From JBBDXA01 sp040902585 (GTDB taxonomy: Bacteria > Planctomycetota > Phycisphaerae > Phycisphaerales > Phycisphaeraceae): a stretch of DNA of 47,715 nt. Made by a program: the position numbers and the translations under genes. This document shows, one piece after another, positions 1 to 9,033 of this stretch (position 1 is the first letter of the stretch; every line of letters begins with the position of its first letter). The notes below the pieces were generated by a model that ran no database searches, had not been told where the DNA came from, and was given only the letters and a program-made list of their open reading frames with translations. The stretch spans positions 1-47,715 of the forward strand of contig JBBDXA010000038.1 of assembly GCA_040902585.1 (NCBI GenBank), read 5' to 3'.

Positions 1-1
1 G

Positions 2-724
2 AAAACATTTCGCGCGATGGCGGCGGATCGCGGGCTGGCCATCCCCATGTTCTGCTGCTCGCCCGATTTCACGCATCCTGATGCAGCCTTCCGCGCGAAG
101 CAGGTGGATCTGGAAAAGAGTTGGATCGACATGGCAGCCGCGCTGGGCGCGACGTTCTGCCGCGTGCTCAGCGGCCAGCGCAGGCCGGAGGTCGCGCGCG
201 AAGAAGGTTTGCGCTTCGCCGCCGAAGGCATTGAAGCGTGTCTGCCACACGCCGCGGCGCGGGGCATTACGCTCGTCATCGAAAATCATTACAAAGACGG
301 CTACTGGCAGCACCCCGAGTTCGCCCAGAAGATGGATGTTTTCTGCGATCTGATCGATCGTGTTCACGCTCCCAACTTCGGTGTCAATTACGACCCTTCA
401 AACACGATCCTCGCCGGTGAGGATCCGCTTGAATTGCTCGCGCGGGTAAAGCATCGCGTGAAGTCGATGCACGCGAGCGATCGTTACCTCGCCGAGGGCA
501 CGATCGAAGACCTGCGCCGCGAGGAGGATTCCCTCGGCTACGCCAAACGCCTGCGCCACGGCGAGATCGGCAAAGGCATGAACGACTACGACGCGATCTT
601 CGCCCTGCTCGCGGCCGAGGGCTTCGACGGCTGGATCAGCATCGAAGACGGTATGGACGGCCTGGACCAGATGCAGCGCAGCGCTGCATTCCTGCGGAAG
701 AAAATCGCGGCGCACTGGGAGTGA
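2..724 (+). CDS. Sugar phosphate isomerase/epimerase, TIM-barrel (5' truncated by window edge)
   Basis: The protein resembles the xylose-isomerase-like/AP-endonuclease-2 TIM barrels, which use a divalent metal to isomerise or epimerise sugars or related polyols. The reading frame is open to the left edge, so the true start lies outside; the first ATG in the window is at 17. Candidate metal ligands are visible in order: Glu in VIENHY, Asp in GVNYDPSN, His in SMHASD and Glu near the C-terminus in ISIEDGMDG. About 240 residues are visible against roughly 270-300 for the family, so only a short N-terminal part is missing. It lies upstream of a secreted glycan-type protein and a solute symporter in the same direction, which suggests a role in sugar catabolism. 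The exact substrate cannot be told from sequence. Confidence 0.85.
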   Translation, partial: KTFRAMAADRGLAIPMFCCSPDFTHPDAAFRAKQVDLEKSWIDMAAALGATFCRVLSGQRRPEVAREEGLRFAAEGIEACLPHAAARGITLVIENHYKDGYWQHPEFAQKMDVFCDLIDRVHAPNFGVNYDPSNTILAGEDPLELLARVKHRVKSMHASDRYLAEGTIEDLRREEDSLGYAKRLRHGEIGKGMNDYDAIFALLAAEGFDGWISIEDGMDGLDQMQRSAAFLRKKIAAHWE

Positions 725-727
725 GCG

Positions 728-867
728 AGGAGCTATGAGCCGTGAGCTATGAGCTATGAGCTTTCAGCTATCAGCTATCAGCTCTCAGCTTTCGATCCTG
801 GTGCCACGTGCATGGTCGAAGCTGTGCATTCCGCTAAGCTGATGACTGATCGCTGAAAGCTGACAAC
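728..867. repeat. Heptanucleotide repeat element with inverted arms
   Basis: A degenerate 7-bp tandem array (GAGCTAT/GAGCCGT units, then CAGCTTT/CAGCTAT units) occupies 728-796. A looser reverse-complement arm lies at 834-867, leaving a spacer of about 38 bp. The two arms could pair in RNA or single-stranded DNA. It fills the gap between the isomerase and the VCBS/sialidase-like gene. It belongs to the same class as the arrays in the flagellar locus. Confidence 0.8.
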
Positions 868-884
868 TCCCCGAGGGACATGCC

Positions 885-3848
885 ATGATGCGAATTGCCT
901 GTCTTATCGTTCTCACGTTCGCTTCAATCGCCCCTGCGCAGAAGGCCGGGCTCGAACGGGTGAAGTACAACAACCCCGGCCTTATCGTCGATCTCGGCGT
1001 CGGCCTGTGGGGTTGGCCGCTGCCGATGGATTACGACGGCGACGGCGACCTGGACCTGATCGTCTCCTGCTCCGACACGCCTTACAACGGCACGTATTTC
1101 TTCGAGAATCCTGGAGCTATCGGGGGCAACGCGAAGATGCCCGTCTTCAACCCCGGCGTGAAAATCGGGCCGGGCATCGGCAACATCGGCGTGTCTTACG
1201 TCGATGGCAAGCCGCGCGTGCTGGTGCCCGCCGCCGAACTCACGGGCTTCACTAAGGGCGACTTGAAGACCCGCGCGAAACTGCACTCGCAATCGACCTT
1301 CGTCGAAGGCGGTCGCGTGCGCGCGAATCAGTGGTCCTATGTGGATTACGACGGCGATGGCGAGCTCGACCTCATCGTCGGTCACGGCTTCTGGGGCGAC
1401 TACGGCTGGGACAACGCCTTCAACGAAAAAGGCGAATGGACGCGCGGCCCACTGCGCGGCTACATCTACCTCCTACGCAACAAAGGCACCGCCGCGAAGC
1501 CTGACTACGAAGCCGCGCTGCAACTGAAGAATGCCGATGGCAATCCCATCGATGTCTTCGGCATGCCCAGCCCCAGCTTCGCGGACTTCGACGGTGATGG
1601 CGATCTCGACCTGCTCTGCGGCTCTTTTCTCGACGGCTTCACGTACTTTCAGAACATCGGCACGCGCAAGGCTCCGAAGTACGCCGCGGGCCGCCGCCTG
1701 ATGCGCGAAGGCAAACCGCTGGTGATGCACCTTTGCATGATCGTGGTCAGCGCGATTGACTGGGACAGCGACGGCGACACGGACCTGATCGTCGGTCAGG
1801 AAGACGGCCGCGTGGCCTTCATTGAACACACGGGCCAAGTGAAGGACGGTGTGCCGGTGTTCGCCGAGCCGCGCTTTTTTCAGCAGCAGGCGGATGAAGT
1901 GAAGTTCGGCGCGCTGGTTACGCCGGTGAGTTTTGATTGGGATGGCGATGGTGATGAGGATCTAGTCTGCGGCAACACGGCAGGCGAGATCGGTTTCATC
2001 GAGAACCTTAACGGTGCCAACCCGCCGCGATGGGCTGCGCCGAAGCTCCTTGAAGTGAACGGTCAACCGATCCGCATCCTCGCCGGTACGAACGGTTCTA
2101 TTCAAGGACCCGCGGAGGCGAAGTGGGGCTACACCACGCTTGATGTCGGCGACTGGGATCACGATGGTCTGCCTGACATCATCGTCAACAGCATCTGGGG
2201 CAAAGTGGTCTGGCATCGCAACATCGGCACGCGCAAGGCGCCCAAGCTCGCCGCGGCGCAGCCGATCGAAGTGCAGTGGAAAGGCAAGGCTCCCAAGCCC
2301 GCGTGGAACTGGTGGGAACCAAACGGCAACGAACTGGCGACGCAATGGCGCACGACGCCGCTGATCACGGACTGGAACGGCGACGGGCTCAACGACCTCA
2401 TCATGCTCGATCACGAAGGCTATCTCGCGCTGTTTCGCCGTGAGAAGCAGGGTGGCAACCTCATCCTGCATCCCGGCGAGCGCGTGTTCCTTGAAGGTGA
2501 CAAACCGCTGCGGCTGAACGCGGGCACCGCAGGCAAGAGCGGCCGGCGTAAGTTGTGCCTTGTCGATTGGGATGGCGACGGACGGTGCGATCTGCTCGTG
2601 AACTCGGTGAACGTGAACTTCTATCGCAACGTCTCGGATGCGAACGGCAAGACGATCTTCGCTGACATGGGCCCACTCGACTCGCGAAAGCTCGCCGGTC
2701 ACACGACGAGTCCGACCACGGTTGACTGGGACGGCAACGGCGTGCGCGATCTGCTCGTCGGCGGCGAGGATGGTTATCTCTATTGCATGGCGAACCCGCG
2801 CGAGCCTGTGGCAATCGACGCGACCGCCGCCATCGTCTCCAGATCGCTCATTTACGAACTCGAAGGCCGACCGACACCGCAGTGTCACGCCTCCACGATC
2901 GCGCAGACCACGGATGGCTCCCTCGTCGCCGCCTGGTTCGGCGGGTCGCGCGAAAGTGCAGACGATGTCGGCATCTGGGTCGCGCGCTTTATCGATGGCA
3001 AGTGGACGAAGCCCGTCGAAGTCGCGAAAGGTTCTGAAGATGAAGAGAAGGATTTCGCGTGTTGGAACCCGGTGCTGTTTCAGCGGAAAGACGGGGCGCT
3101 GATGCTGTTCTATAAGGTTGGGCCGAGCCCGAGCAAGTGGTGGGGCGTGCTGATGACTTCAACCGATGGCGGCAAAACGTGGGAGAACCGCCGCAAGCTC
3201 GGCAAGAGTGATGCGATCGGGAATCTGCTTGGCCCGGTGAAGAACAAGCCGATTCAGCTCGCCGATGGTTCGATCCTGTGCGGCTCCAGCACGGAGCATC
3301 AGGGCTGGCGCGTTCACTTTGAAATTTCCAGGGACATGGGCAAGACGTGGCAGGTGATCGGGCCGATTCATGAGGCGACGAAGTTCAACGCGATTCAGCC
3401 GAGCATTCTGAGATATGGCGACGGCGGTATGCAGATTCTCTGCCGCACGCGCGAAGGGGTGCTCGGACAGGCGTGGTCCAGCGATGGCGGAAAAACCTGG
3501 AGCGAAGTCACGGCGACGGAGTTGCCCAACCCCAACGCGGGCACCGATGCCGTCACGCTCAAGGATGGCCGGCAGCTTCTCGTCTACAACCACACGAAGC
3601 GCACCGGGGAGTTCCCTTCCGGCCGCAACATGCTCAACGTCGCCGTCAGCAAGGATGGCAAAGCCTGGCACGCGGCACTCACCCTCGAACGTGATCGCAG
3701 CGAGTTCTCCTACCCCGCCGTGATCCAGACGAGTGATGGCAAGGTTCACATCACCTACACCTGGAAGCGGCAGAGCGTGAAGCATGTCGTGATCGATCCG
3801 GACAAACTCAAGCTCACGCCGATCGAGGGCGGCAAGTGGCCGCAGTGA
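885..3848 (+). CDS. Secreted VCBS/FG-GAP beta-propeller fused to a sialidase-like (BNR/Asp-box) domain
   Basis: A signal peptide covers residues 1-19 (MMRIACLIVLTFASIAPAQ). Residues about 30-645 carry at least nine FG-GAP/VCBS calcium-loop repeats of the form DxDGDGxxDLIVG (for example DYDGDGDLDLIVS, DFDGDGDLDLLCG, DWDSDGDTDLIVG), expected to form beta-propellers. From about residue 650 a sialidase-like six-bladed propeller follows, with Asp-boxes STDGGKTW, SRDMGKTW and SSDGGKTW and an FGGSRES motif. The fusion suggests an extracellular or periplasmic protein that binds and perhaps cleaves a glycan. Whether it is a true exo-sialidase is unclear, because the arginine triad cannot be assigned with confidence. 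A GAGGGA Shine-Dalgarno precedes the tandem ATGATG start. The following gene is an SSS symporter 49 bp downstream, probably in the same transcript. Confidence 0.88.
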   Translation: MMRIACLIVLTFASIAPAQKAGLERVKYNNPGLIVDLGVGLWGWPLPMDYDGDGDLDLIVSCSDTPYNGTYFFENPGAIGGNAKMPVFNPGVKIGPGIGNIGVSYVDGKPRVLVPAAELTGFTKGDLKTRAKLHSQSTFVEGGRVRANQWSYVDYDGDGELDLIVGHGFWGDYGWDNAFNEKGEWTRGPLRGYIYLLRNKGTAAKPDYEAALQLKNADGNPIDVFGMPSPSFADFDGDGDLDLLCGSFLDGFTYFQNIGTRKAPKYAAGRRLMREGKPLVMHLCMIVVSAIDWDSDGDTDLIVGQEDGRVAFIEHTGQVKDGVPVFAEPRFFQQQADEVKFGALVTPVSFDWDGDGDEDLVCGNTAGEIGFIENLNGANPPRWAAPKLLEVNGQPIRILAGTNGSIQGPAEAKWGYTTLDVGDWDHDGLPDIIVNSIWGKVVWHRNIGTRKAPKLAAAQPIEVQWKGKAPKPAWNWWEPNGNELATQWRTTPLITDWNGDGLNDLIMLDHEGYLALFRREKQGGNLILHPGERVFLEGDKPLRLNAGTAGKSGRRKLCLVDWDGDGRCDLLVNSVNVNFYRNVSDANGKTIFADMGPLDSRKLAGHTTSPTTVDWDGNGVRDLLVGGEDGYLYCMANPREPVAIDATAAIVSRSLIYELEGRPTPQCHASTIAQTTDGSLVAAWFGGSRESADDVGIWVARFIDGKWTKPVEVAKGSEDEEKDFACWNPVLFQRKDGALMLFYKVGPSPSKWWGVLMTSTDGGKTWENRRKLGKSDAIGNLLGPVKNKPIQLADGSILCGSSTEHQGWRVHFEISRDMGKTWQVIGPIHEATKFNAIQPSILRYGDGGMQILCRTREGVLGQAWSSDGGKTWSEVTATELPNPNAGTDAVTLKDGRQLLVYNHTKRTGEFPSGRNMLNVAVSKDGKAWHAALTLERDRSEFSYPAVIQTSDGKVHITYTWKRQSVKHVVIDPDKLKLTPIEGGKWPQ

Positions 3849-3897
3849 TTGTTCTCGCGCCACTCTCGTTCATGATCCACTCAGGAGTTTCGCCCGC

Positions 3898-5502
3898 GTG
3901 AACGAACATTTCATCTGGCTCGACTGGGTCGTGCTCATCGCCTACTTCGTCGGCACGCTGGGCATCGGTTTCTACTTTCACCGTCGTAGCAAATCCGCTG
4001 AAGGCTTCACCGCCGCGAACCGTTCATTGCCCGGCTGGGTCTGCGGGCTCTCCATCTTCGCCACCTTTCTCAGCAGCATCAGTTTCCTGGGCATCCCCGG
4101 CCGCGCCTTCGCCACCAACTGGAACGTGTTCGTCTTCTCGCTCTCGCTGCCGATCGCGACGCTCTGTGCCGTCTACTGGTTCATGCCGTACTACCGGCGG
4201 AACGGCGAAGTCTCCGCGTACGCCGCCCTCGAGAAGCGCTTCGGCCCGTGGGCGCGGGTTTACGCCGGCGCGTTTTACCTGCTCTCGCAGATCGCCCGCA
4301 TGGGCACCGTCATGTACCTCATGGCCCTGCCCTTGAACGTGCTGCTGGGCCTTGACATCCGCCTGATCATCGTCATCACCGGCGTCACCGTCACGCTCTA
4401 CGCGATGGTCGGCGGCATCGTCGCCGTCATCTGGACCGATGCGGTTCAGGCCATCGTGTTGATTCTGGGCGCACTCATTTCACTCGCGGTCCTTTTGCTC
4501 GGCATGCCCGAAGGCCCGGGGCAGGTGTTCACCATCGCCGCGGCCAGCGACAAGTTTTCACTCGGCAGCTTTGACCTTTCCGACTGGGCCGGGCCGACGT
4601 TCTTCGTCGTGCTCGTCAACGGAATCGTGATCAACCTTCAAAACTTCGGCATCGATCAGAACTACGTCCAGCGTTACATCGCGTCATCATCGGAGCGCGA
4701 AGCGGGGCGCAGCGTGTGGCTGGGCGGGCTTCTTTATGTGCCGGTCAGCGCGGTGTTCCTGCTCATCGGCACATCGCTCTTCGCGTGGTACCAGACGCAT
4801 CCGGATGACATGAACGAACTGCGGAACGATGTCGCCATCCGCAAGGTCGCTGATGAAGGCATCACGAAGGCGTCGCCGGATTACGCAGTGAAAGTTCAGG
4901 CGGCCCAAAGCAAGCTGAAGGATGAGGACCTGGGCGATCGCGTCTTCCCACACTTCATCGGCAAGCGGCTGCCGCCGGGCGTGACGGGGCTGCTCATCGC
5001 CGCCATCTTTGCCGCGGGCATGAGCACAGTTTCGACTTCGCTCAACTCCTCGGCCACGCTGCTGATGACGGACTATTACCGCCGCTACCTGCGGCCAGGC
5101 GCGACCGAAGCGCAGGCGATGCGCACGCTCTATCTCTCGACCCTTCTCTGGGGCGTCATCGGCACGGGCGTCGCGCTCCTGATGATCAACATCAAGTCCG
5201 CGCTGGATGTGTGGTGGAAACTGTCGAGCGTGCTCAGCGGCGGGATGGTCGGCCTGTTTCTGCTGGGCCTGTTCAGCCGGCGATCAGGCAATGTCGCGGC
5301 GATCGCGGGTGTTGTTGCCGGTGTGCTGGTGATTGCATGGATGACGCTTTCGCAGACCGACCTTTGGCCGGCGTCGCTCGAAGCCATGCGCTGCACGCTG
5401 CATCCTTATCTGGTGATCGTGATCGGTACGCTTTCGATCATCGGCATCGGTCTGCTGGTGAGTATGATCAGCCCGCGCAAGGCCGGCGAAGGGCGGAAAT
5501 AG
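3898..5502 (+). CDS. Sodium:solute symporter (SSS family)
   Basis: A 534-residue polytopic membrane protein of the solute:sodium symporter family, which imports sugars, sialic acid, amino acids or similar solutes with Na+. About 13 hydrophobic segments are visible, beginning with DWVVLIAYFVGTLGIGFYF. The segment with RSLPGWVCGLSIFATFLSSISFLG is characteristic of the family's early helices, and AAIFAAGMSTVSTSLNSSA is the conserved late-helix sodium-site region. The start is GTG at 3898 with an AGGAG sequence just upstream. It follows the sialidase-like gene on the same strand, so it may take up the released sugar. The length is normal. Substrate identity is inference only. Confidence 0.93.
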   Translation: MNEHFIWLDWVVLIAYFVGTLGIGFYFHRRSKSAEGFTAANRSLPGWVCGLSIFATFLSSISFLGIPGRAFATNWNVFVFSLSLPIATLCAVYWFMPYYRRNGEVSAYAALEKRFGPWARVYAGAFYLLSQIARMGTVMYLMALPLNVLLGLDIRLIIVITGVTVTLYAMVGGIVAVIWTDAVQAIVLILGALISLAVLLLGMPEGPGQVFTIAAASDKFSLGSFDLSDWAGPTFFVVLVNGIVINLQNFGIDQNYVQRYIASSSEREAGRSVWLGGLLYVPVSAVFLLIGTSLFAWYQTHPDDMNELRNDVAIRKVADEGITKASPDYAVKVQAAQSKLKDEDLGDRVFPHFIGKRLPPGVTGLLIAAIFAAGMSTVSTSLNSSATLLMTDYYRRYLRPGATEAQAMRTLYLSTLLWGVIGTGVALLMINIKSALDVWWKLSSVLSGGMVGLFLLGLFSRRSGNVAAIAGVVAGVLVIAWMTLSQTDLWPASLEAMRCTLHPYLVIVIGTLSIIGIGLLVSMISPRKAGEGRK

Positions 5503-5514
5503 CGGCTGTCCGCT

Positions 5515-7500
5515 TCACTTGTTTTCACGTTTCACCACATCAGCCAGATCGGTCAGGTCATACACCGTCAGCGCGCCGTGAATGACATGGGCCAGATGTC
5601 CGCCGCGCTGCGGTTCCTTCACCGCGTCCATCCACGATGCGGGCGAAGGATTGACGATCTCGACCTCGCCGAAGAGCTTGCGTTCGAGCGCCGCCGCGTG
5701 AAGGGCCGCGGGCGTTGCCATGCCGTATGCGGCCAGGTCAACGGGTTTGCCTTTGCCCTCGCCTTCGACTGCCGCCAGCACACGAGCGCCGACCAGCACA
5801 TCTTCCGCGCGCATGGCGACGAGCGAACGACCGAGCAAATACGACAGAAAAATGTCATGCCAGTCGCCGCCCCACATGCCGGCCTTCGCGGGTCCGGTCT
5901 CGCCCATGCCGCGCAGGTCGATGTCGAGCACGATCAAACCGCTCTGGACGTAACGCTCGATCTCGCTGCCTTCGTCGATGCTCGTGTGCTTGCCTTCGCC
6001 GCGCACGGACAGCAGCCGACCGCGACTCGCCCCTTTCGGTTTGAGCAGCAGGGCGGGCAACTGAATGCCCGGCTCCGGTTCGATGATGACCTTCTCAATC
6101 GTGTACGTCTTGCGATCGATCTTGCCGACGACCGTTACCTTCGGCTCCGGCAGATCCTTGAACTCGCGCACCCCGCTGATCCGTCGCACTTCCTTCAGCG
6201 TCGCCTCAACGTTCGCCGGCTTCCAACCTTCCGCTCGTTGCCGCTCGAATCGCTTCGCCAGCGCGGCATTCAAGTCCATCACGCTCACCGCGCCATCCAG
6301 CAGCATCACCTGTCCCTTTTCCGTGCAGAGCAGTTCGCTCTCCGGCCGCGTCTTGAGCTCCGGTTCGCTCCACGGTTCATCCTTGTTCATCATCCATCGC
6401 CGCATCCAGCGCACCATCGCCTCGCGCTGCTCGCGCGGGTAGCCGTGTTTCGTGTCCGTCTCGACGATGGCGATGCGCTCGGCAGCGCCGAGGCGTGTGT
6501 AGGCGCGCTGGGCCTGACGGAAGGAATCCCACGTGCCCTCGATGTTGAAAAAATCCTGCGTGCCGGCCAGGACGAGCGTCGGGCGCGGCGCGCGGAGGAT
6601 CATGTAATCCGCATGATCGAGGCTATTGGCGATCTGTCCGAAGATGTTCTGCTCCGCGTCCTGCGGGCCGATCGTGGCGAGGAGTTTGGGAATGCTGGTG
6701 ATAAAACAACTCGGCGCGGCACAGGCGACGCGATCATCCAGCGCCATGAGATAGCTCGACATCGTGCCGCCGCCCGATACGCCCGTGACGCCGATCTTCT
6801 TCGCATCGACCTCCGCCCGGCTCTCGAGATAGTCGATCGCTCGCGAGCCATCGAAGATGCGGTAGGTCGCCGTGCCGCGCCCGACAGGAATGCTCGATGC
6901 CCCGAGCATGGTGTGTTCCGTCGTCATGCCGACGATCTTCTTGCCATCAGCGTCCAGAAGCTGAATGCGTTCGCCCTGGCTGATCGGGTCGTATGTGAGT
7001 GCGATGAAGCCGGCCTTCACGAGGGCGAGGCAGATCGACTGCTGGGCCGCCTTGCCGCTCTGACTGTGACCGCAGGGCACCACGACGGCGGGGTGCGGAC
7101 CGTCACCGGCAGGCACATAAAGATTCGCCGTCACCAGATGCCCGGGCTGGCTTTCGAAGATCACTTTCTCGATGCGATAGCCTTCATCCTTAATCGTGCC
7201 GACGGTCTGGGCGTTCAGTGGGCCGCGCTGGGGCATCGGCCCCAGCGCATCGAGAAACACCTGCCGCAGGTTGGCTTGATAAGCCTTCAGATCGTCGGGT
7301 GTCTTAACCTTGTTGTACGTGTCGAGCCGCCGCGCGAAGGCGTCATCCGCGAGCCTGGTCAGGTATCGCCGCAGCATCTGCTTCGGCGGCGCGTCCTTGT
7401 CGGCAGGGAGGACGGTCAGGTCCTGCGCCAAGGCTGAAGTGGTGACGATGAGCAGAACGAGCAACGGTTGCAAACGCATGAAGATCCTCCTAGGCATCAC
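5515..7500 (-). CDS. Exported alpha/beta hydrolase, acetyl-xylan-esterase/dienelactone-hydrolase-like, two-domain
   Basis: A signal peptide (LQPLLVLLIVTTSALAQ) begins this 661-residue protein. The first half is a full alpha/beta-hydrolase: VVVPCGHSQSGK, a nucleophile elbow GVSGGG, and a likely catalytic His in TDTKHGYP. The second half resembles another hydrolase core (LLSVRGEGKH, DIDLRGMGETGP), but its elbow position reads AAYGMAT, without the GxSxG serine, so this half looks catalytically dead. Planctomycetes carry many such secreted esterase-like proteins next to glycan-degradation genes. Its start overlaps the stop of the upstream DUF1501 gene (ATG at 7500, DUF1501 stop at 7497-7499), so the two are probably translationally coupled. 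Deacylation of a polysaccharide is the likely role. Confidence 0.85.
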   Translation of the reverse strand: MMPRRIFMRLQPLLVLLIVTTSALAQDLTVLPADKDAPPKQMLRRYLTRLADDAFARRLDTYNKVKTPDDLKAYQANLRQVFLDALGPMPQRGPLNAQTVGTIKDEGYRIEKVIFESQPGHLVTANLYVPAGDGPHPAVVVPCGHSQSGKAAQQSICLALVKAGFIALTYDPISQGERIQLLDADGKKIVGMTTEHTMLGASSIPVGRGTATYRIFDGSRAIDYLESRAEVDAKKIGVTGVSGGGTMSSYLMALDDRVACAAPSCFITSIPKLLATIGPQDAEQNIFGQIANSLDHADYMILRAPRPTLVLAGTQDFFNIEGTWDSFRQAQRAYTRLGAAERIAIVETDTKHGYPREQREAMVRWMRRWMMNKDEPWSEPELKTRPESELLCTEKGQVMLLDGAVSVMDLNAALAKRFERQRAEGWKPANVEATLKEVRRISGVREFKDLPEPKVTVVGKIDRKTYTIEKVIIEPEPGIQLPALLLKPKGASRGRLLSVRGEGKHTSIDEGSEIERYVQSGLIVLDIDLRGMGETGPAKAGMWGGDWHDIFLSYLLGRSLVAMRAEDVLVGARVLAAVEGEGKGKPVDLAAYGMATPAALHAAALERKLFGEVEIVNPSPASWMDAVKEPQRGGHLAHVIHGALTVYDLTDLADVVKRENK

Positions 7501-8933
7501 GCAAGGATGCCGCGTGCGACGTGGCCCGACACATCGGTCAGTCTGAAATCGCGACCGGCGTAACGATACGTGAGTCGCTCGTGATCGATGCCCAGAAGAT
7601 AGAGCAGCGTCGCGTGCAGATCGTGGATGTGCATCTTGTCGCGCACGGCGTAGTAACCGTACTCATCGGTCGCGCCGTATTTGAAGCCGCCCTTCACACC
7701 GCCGCCGGCGAGCCACATGGTGAAGCCTTCGGGGTTGTGGTCGCGCCCGTCGTTGCCCTGCGCGGTAGGCGTCCGGCCGAACTCGCCGCCCCAGAGGACG
7801 AGCGTGTCTTCGAGAAGCCCGCGCTGCTTCAGGTCGGTGAGAAGACCGGCGATGGGTTTGTCTGTTTCGCGGGCGTTTTTCTCGTGGCCGTTCTTCAGGT
7901 CGCCGTGCTGGTCCCACTGCACTTTCGTGTCGCTGTGCGTGACCTGAATGAAGCGCACGCCGCGCTCGGCGAACCGCCGCGCGAGCAGGCACTGCCTGCC
8001 GAAGTCTTCCGTCACCGCATCATCCATGCCATAAAGCTTCTTCGTCGCTTCGCTCTCGCCGGTAAGATCCTGCGCTTCAGGCATCGCCATCTGCATGCGG
8101 AAGGCAAGCTCGAACGATTGAATTCGGCCTTCGAGTTCGGCGCTTGGCCCTGTTGCCGCGAGATGATCGCGATTCATCGCCTGAATCAGGTCGAGCTGCT
8201 GTCTTTGATCATCAGATGAAAGTTCAGGATGCTTGATGTAACGCACCTGCGCTTCGGAAGCGGGTTTGCTCGCGACGCCGAGCGGCACGCCCTGGCACGC
8301 GGCGGGAAGGAAGGCAGCGCCCCAGTTGTTGACGCCGCCGTGCGCGAGGGTGGGGCAGATGGTGACGAAGCCGGGCAGGTTCTGATTTTCGGAGCCGAGG
8401 CCGTAGTTGACCCACGCGCCCATGGAAGGGCGGACGAAGTTGTCGCTGCCGGTGTGGAGTTTCAGGAGCGCGCCGCCGTGGGCGGAGTTGGTGCCGTGTA
8501 CGGAGTTGAGCAGGCAAAGGTCGTCGATGTGTTTTGAAACGTGCGGAAAGAGTTCGCTGACTTCGATGCCGCTTTGGCCACGATGGTGAAACTTCCAGGG
8601 CGAGCCGAGCAGGTTGTTGGTCGGGGCGAACTGCACGCGCGGCTTGGCGAAGGGCAGCGGCTTGCCGTGATCGCGCTGGAGAAGGGGCTTGTAATCGAAG
8701 GTGTCTACGTGGCTGGGGCCGCCCTTCATGAAGAGGAAGATGATGCGTTTGGCGCGGGGTGCGTGGTGCGGCGTGATCGCGGCGAGCGGGGCAGGGCCGG
8801 CGGATGCACGATCATTCAGCATCGCGGCAAGCGCGAGATGACCGAAGCCGACGGCGCTGGATTGCAGCATGGCGCGGCGGGAGAAGCGCGGGGCGGGGGA
8901 TGGATTCGGATCGTCGTGTGATTTGTTTCGCAT
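7497..8933 (-). CDS. DUF1501 domain-containing protein (Tat-type leader)
   Basis: A DUF1501 protein, a family abundant in Planctomycetota and distantly related to the sulfatase/alkaline phosphatase fold; its biochemical role is not established. A twin-arginine-like leader is visible (FSRRAMLQSSAVGFGHLALAAML). Family motifs follow: FLFMKGGPSHVDTFDYKP, LCLLNSVHGTNSAHGG and, near the C-terminus, GGEFGRTP...NDGRDHNPEGFTMWLAGGGVKGG. I place the start at the ATG at 8933, giving 478 residues. A longer in-frame start at 8984 would translate one arm of an inverted repeat (8945-9030), which argues against it. It follows the PSD1 cytochrome gene on the minus strand; this PSD1-DUF1501 pairing is a recurrent planctomycete operon. 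Confidence 0.93.
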   Translation of the reverse strand: MRNKSHDDPNPSPAPRFSRRAMLQSSAVGFGHLALAAMLNDRASAGPAPLAAITPHHAPRAKRIIFLFMKGGPSHVDTFDYKPLLQRDHGKPLPFAKPRVQFAPTNNLLGSPWKFHHRGQSGIEVSELFPHVSKHIDDLCLLNSVHGTNSAHGGALLKLHTGSDNFVRPSMGAWVNYGLGSENQNLPGFVTICPTLAHGGVNNWGAAFLPAACQGVPLGVASKPASEAQVRYIKHPELSSDDQRQQLDLIQAMNRDHLAATGPSAELEGRIQSFELAFRMQMAMPEAQDLTGESEATKKLYGMDDAVTEDFGRQCLLARRFAERGVRFIQVTHSDTKVQWDQHGDLKNGHEKNARETDKPIAGLLTDLKQRGLLEDTLVLWGGEFGRTPTAQGNDGRDHNPEGFTMWLAGGGVKGGFKYGATDEYGYYAVRDKMHIHDLHATLLYLLGIDHERLTYRYAGRDFRLTDVSGHVARGILA

Positions 8934-8944
8934 ACGTTTCACGA

Positions 8945-9030
8945 TTAGCGGTAGCACCGAAGGTGCACTTGGCGCGGCAGTCATGTGCGTTCGTTCTTCG
9001 CAGCGGGTGCACCTGCGGTGCTACCGCTAA
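8945..9030. repeat. Palindromic element (family C), 24-bp arms
   Basis: Arms at 8945-8968 and 9007-9030 are inverted copies matching at 23 of 24 positions, built on TTAGCGGTAGCACC and GGTGCTACCGCTAA, with a 38-bp spacer. The element sits between the PSD1 gene and its downstream DUF1501 partner. It may act as a transcript-processing or attenuating hairpin between the two operon genes. It ends four bases from the PSD1 stop codon. Confidence 0.85.
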
Positions 9031-9033
9031 ACG

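Noticed and set aside
5578..7437. A 619-codon open frame on the plus strand opposite the hydrolase gene
   Set aside because: It has no signal peptide or recognisable motif, is rich in Arg and His as expected of high-GC shadow frames, and the minus strand encodes a clear protein family.
8934..8984. Longer N-terminus for the DUF1501 protein (start at 8984)
   Set aside because: The extra residues are encoded by an arm of a palindromic element, and the Tat leader lies directly after the start at 8933.
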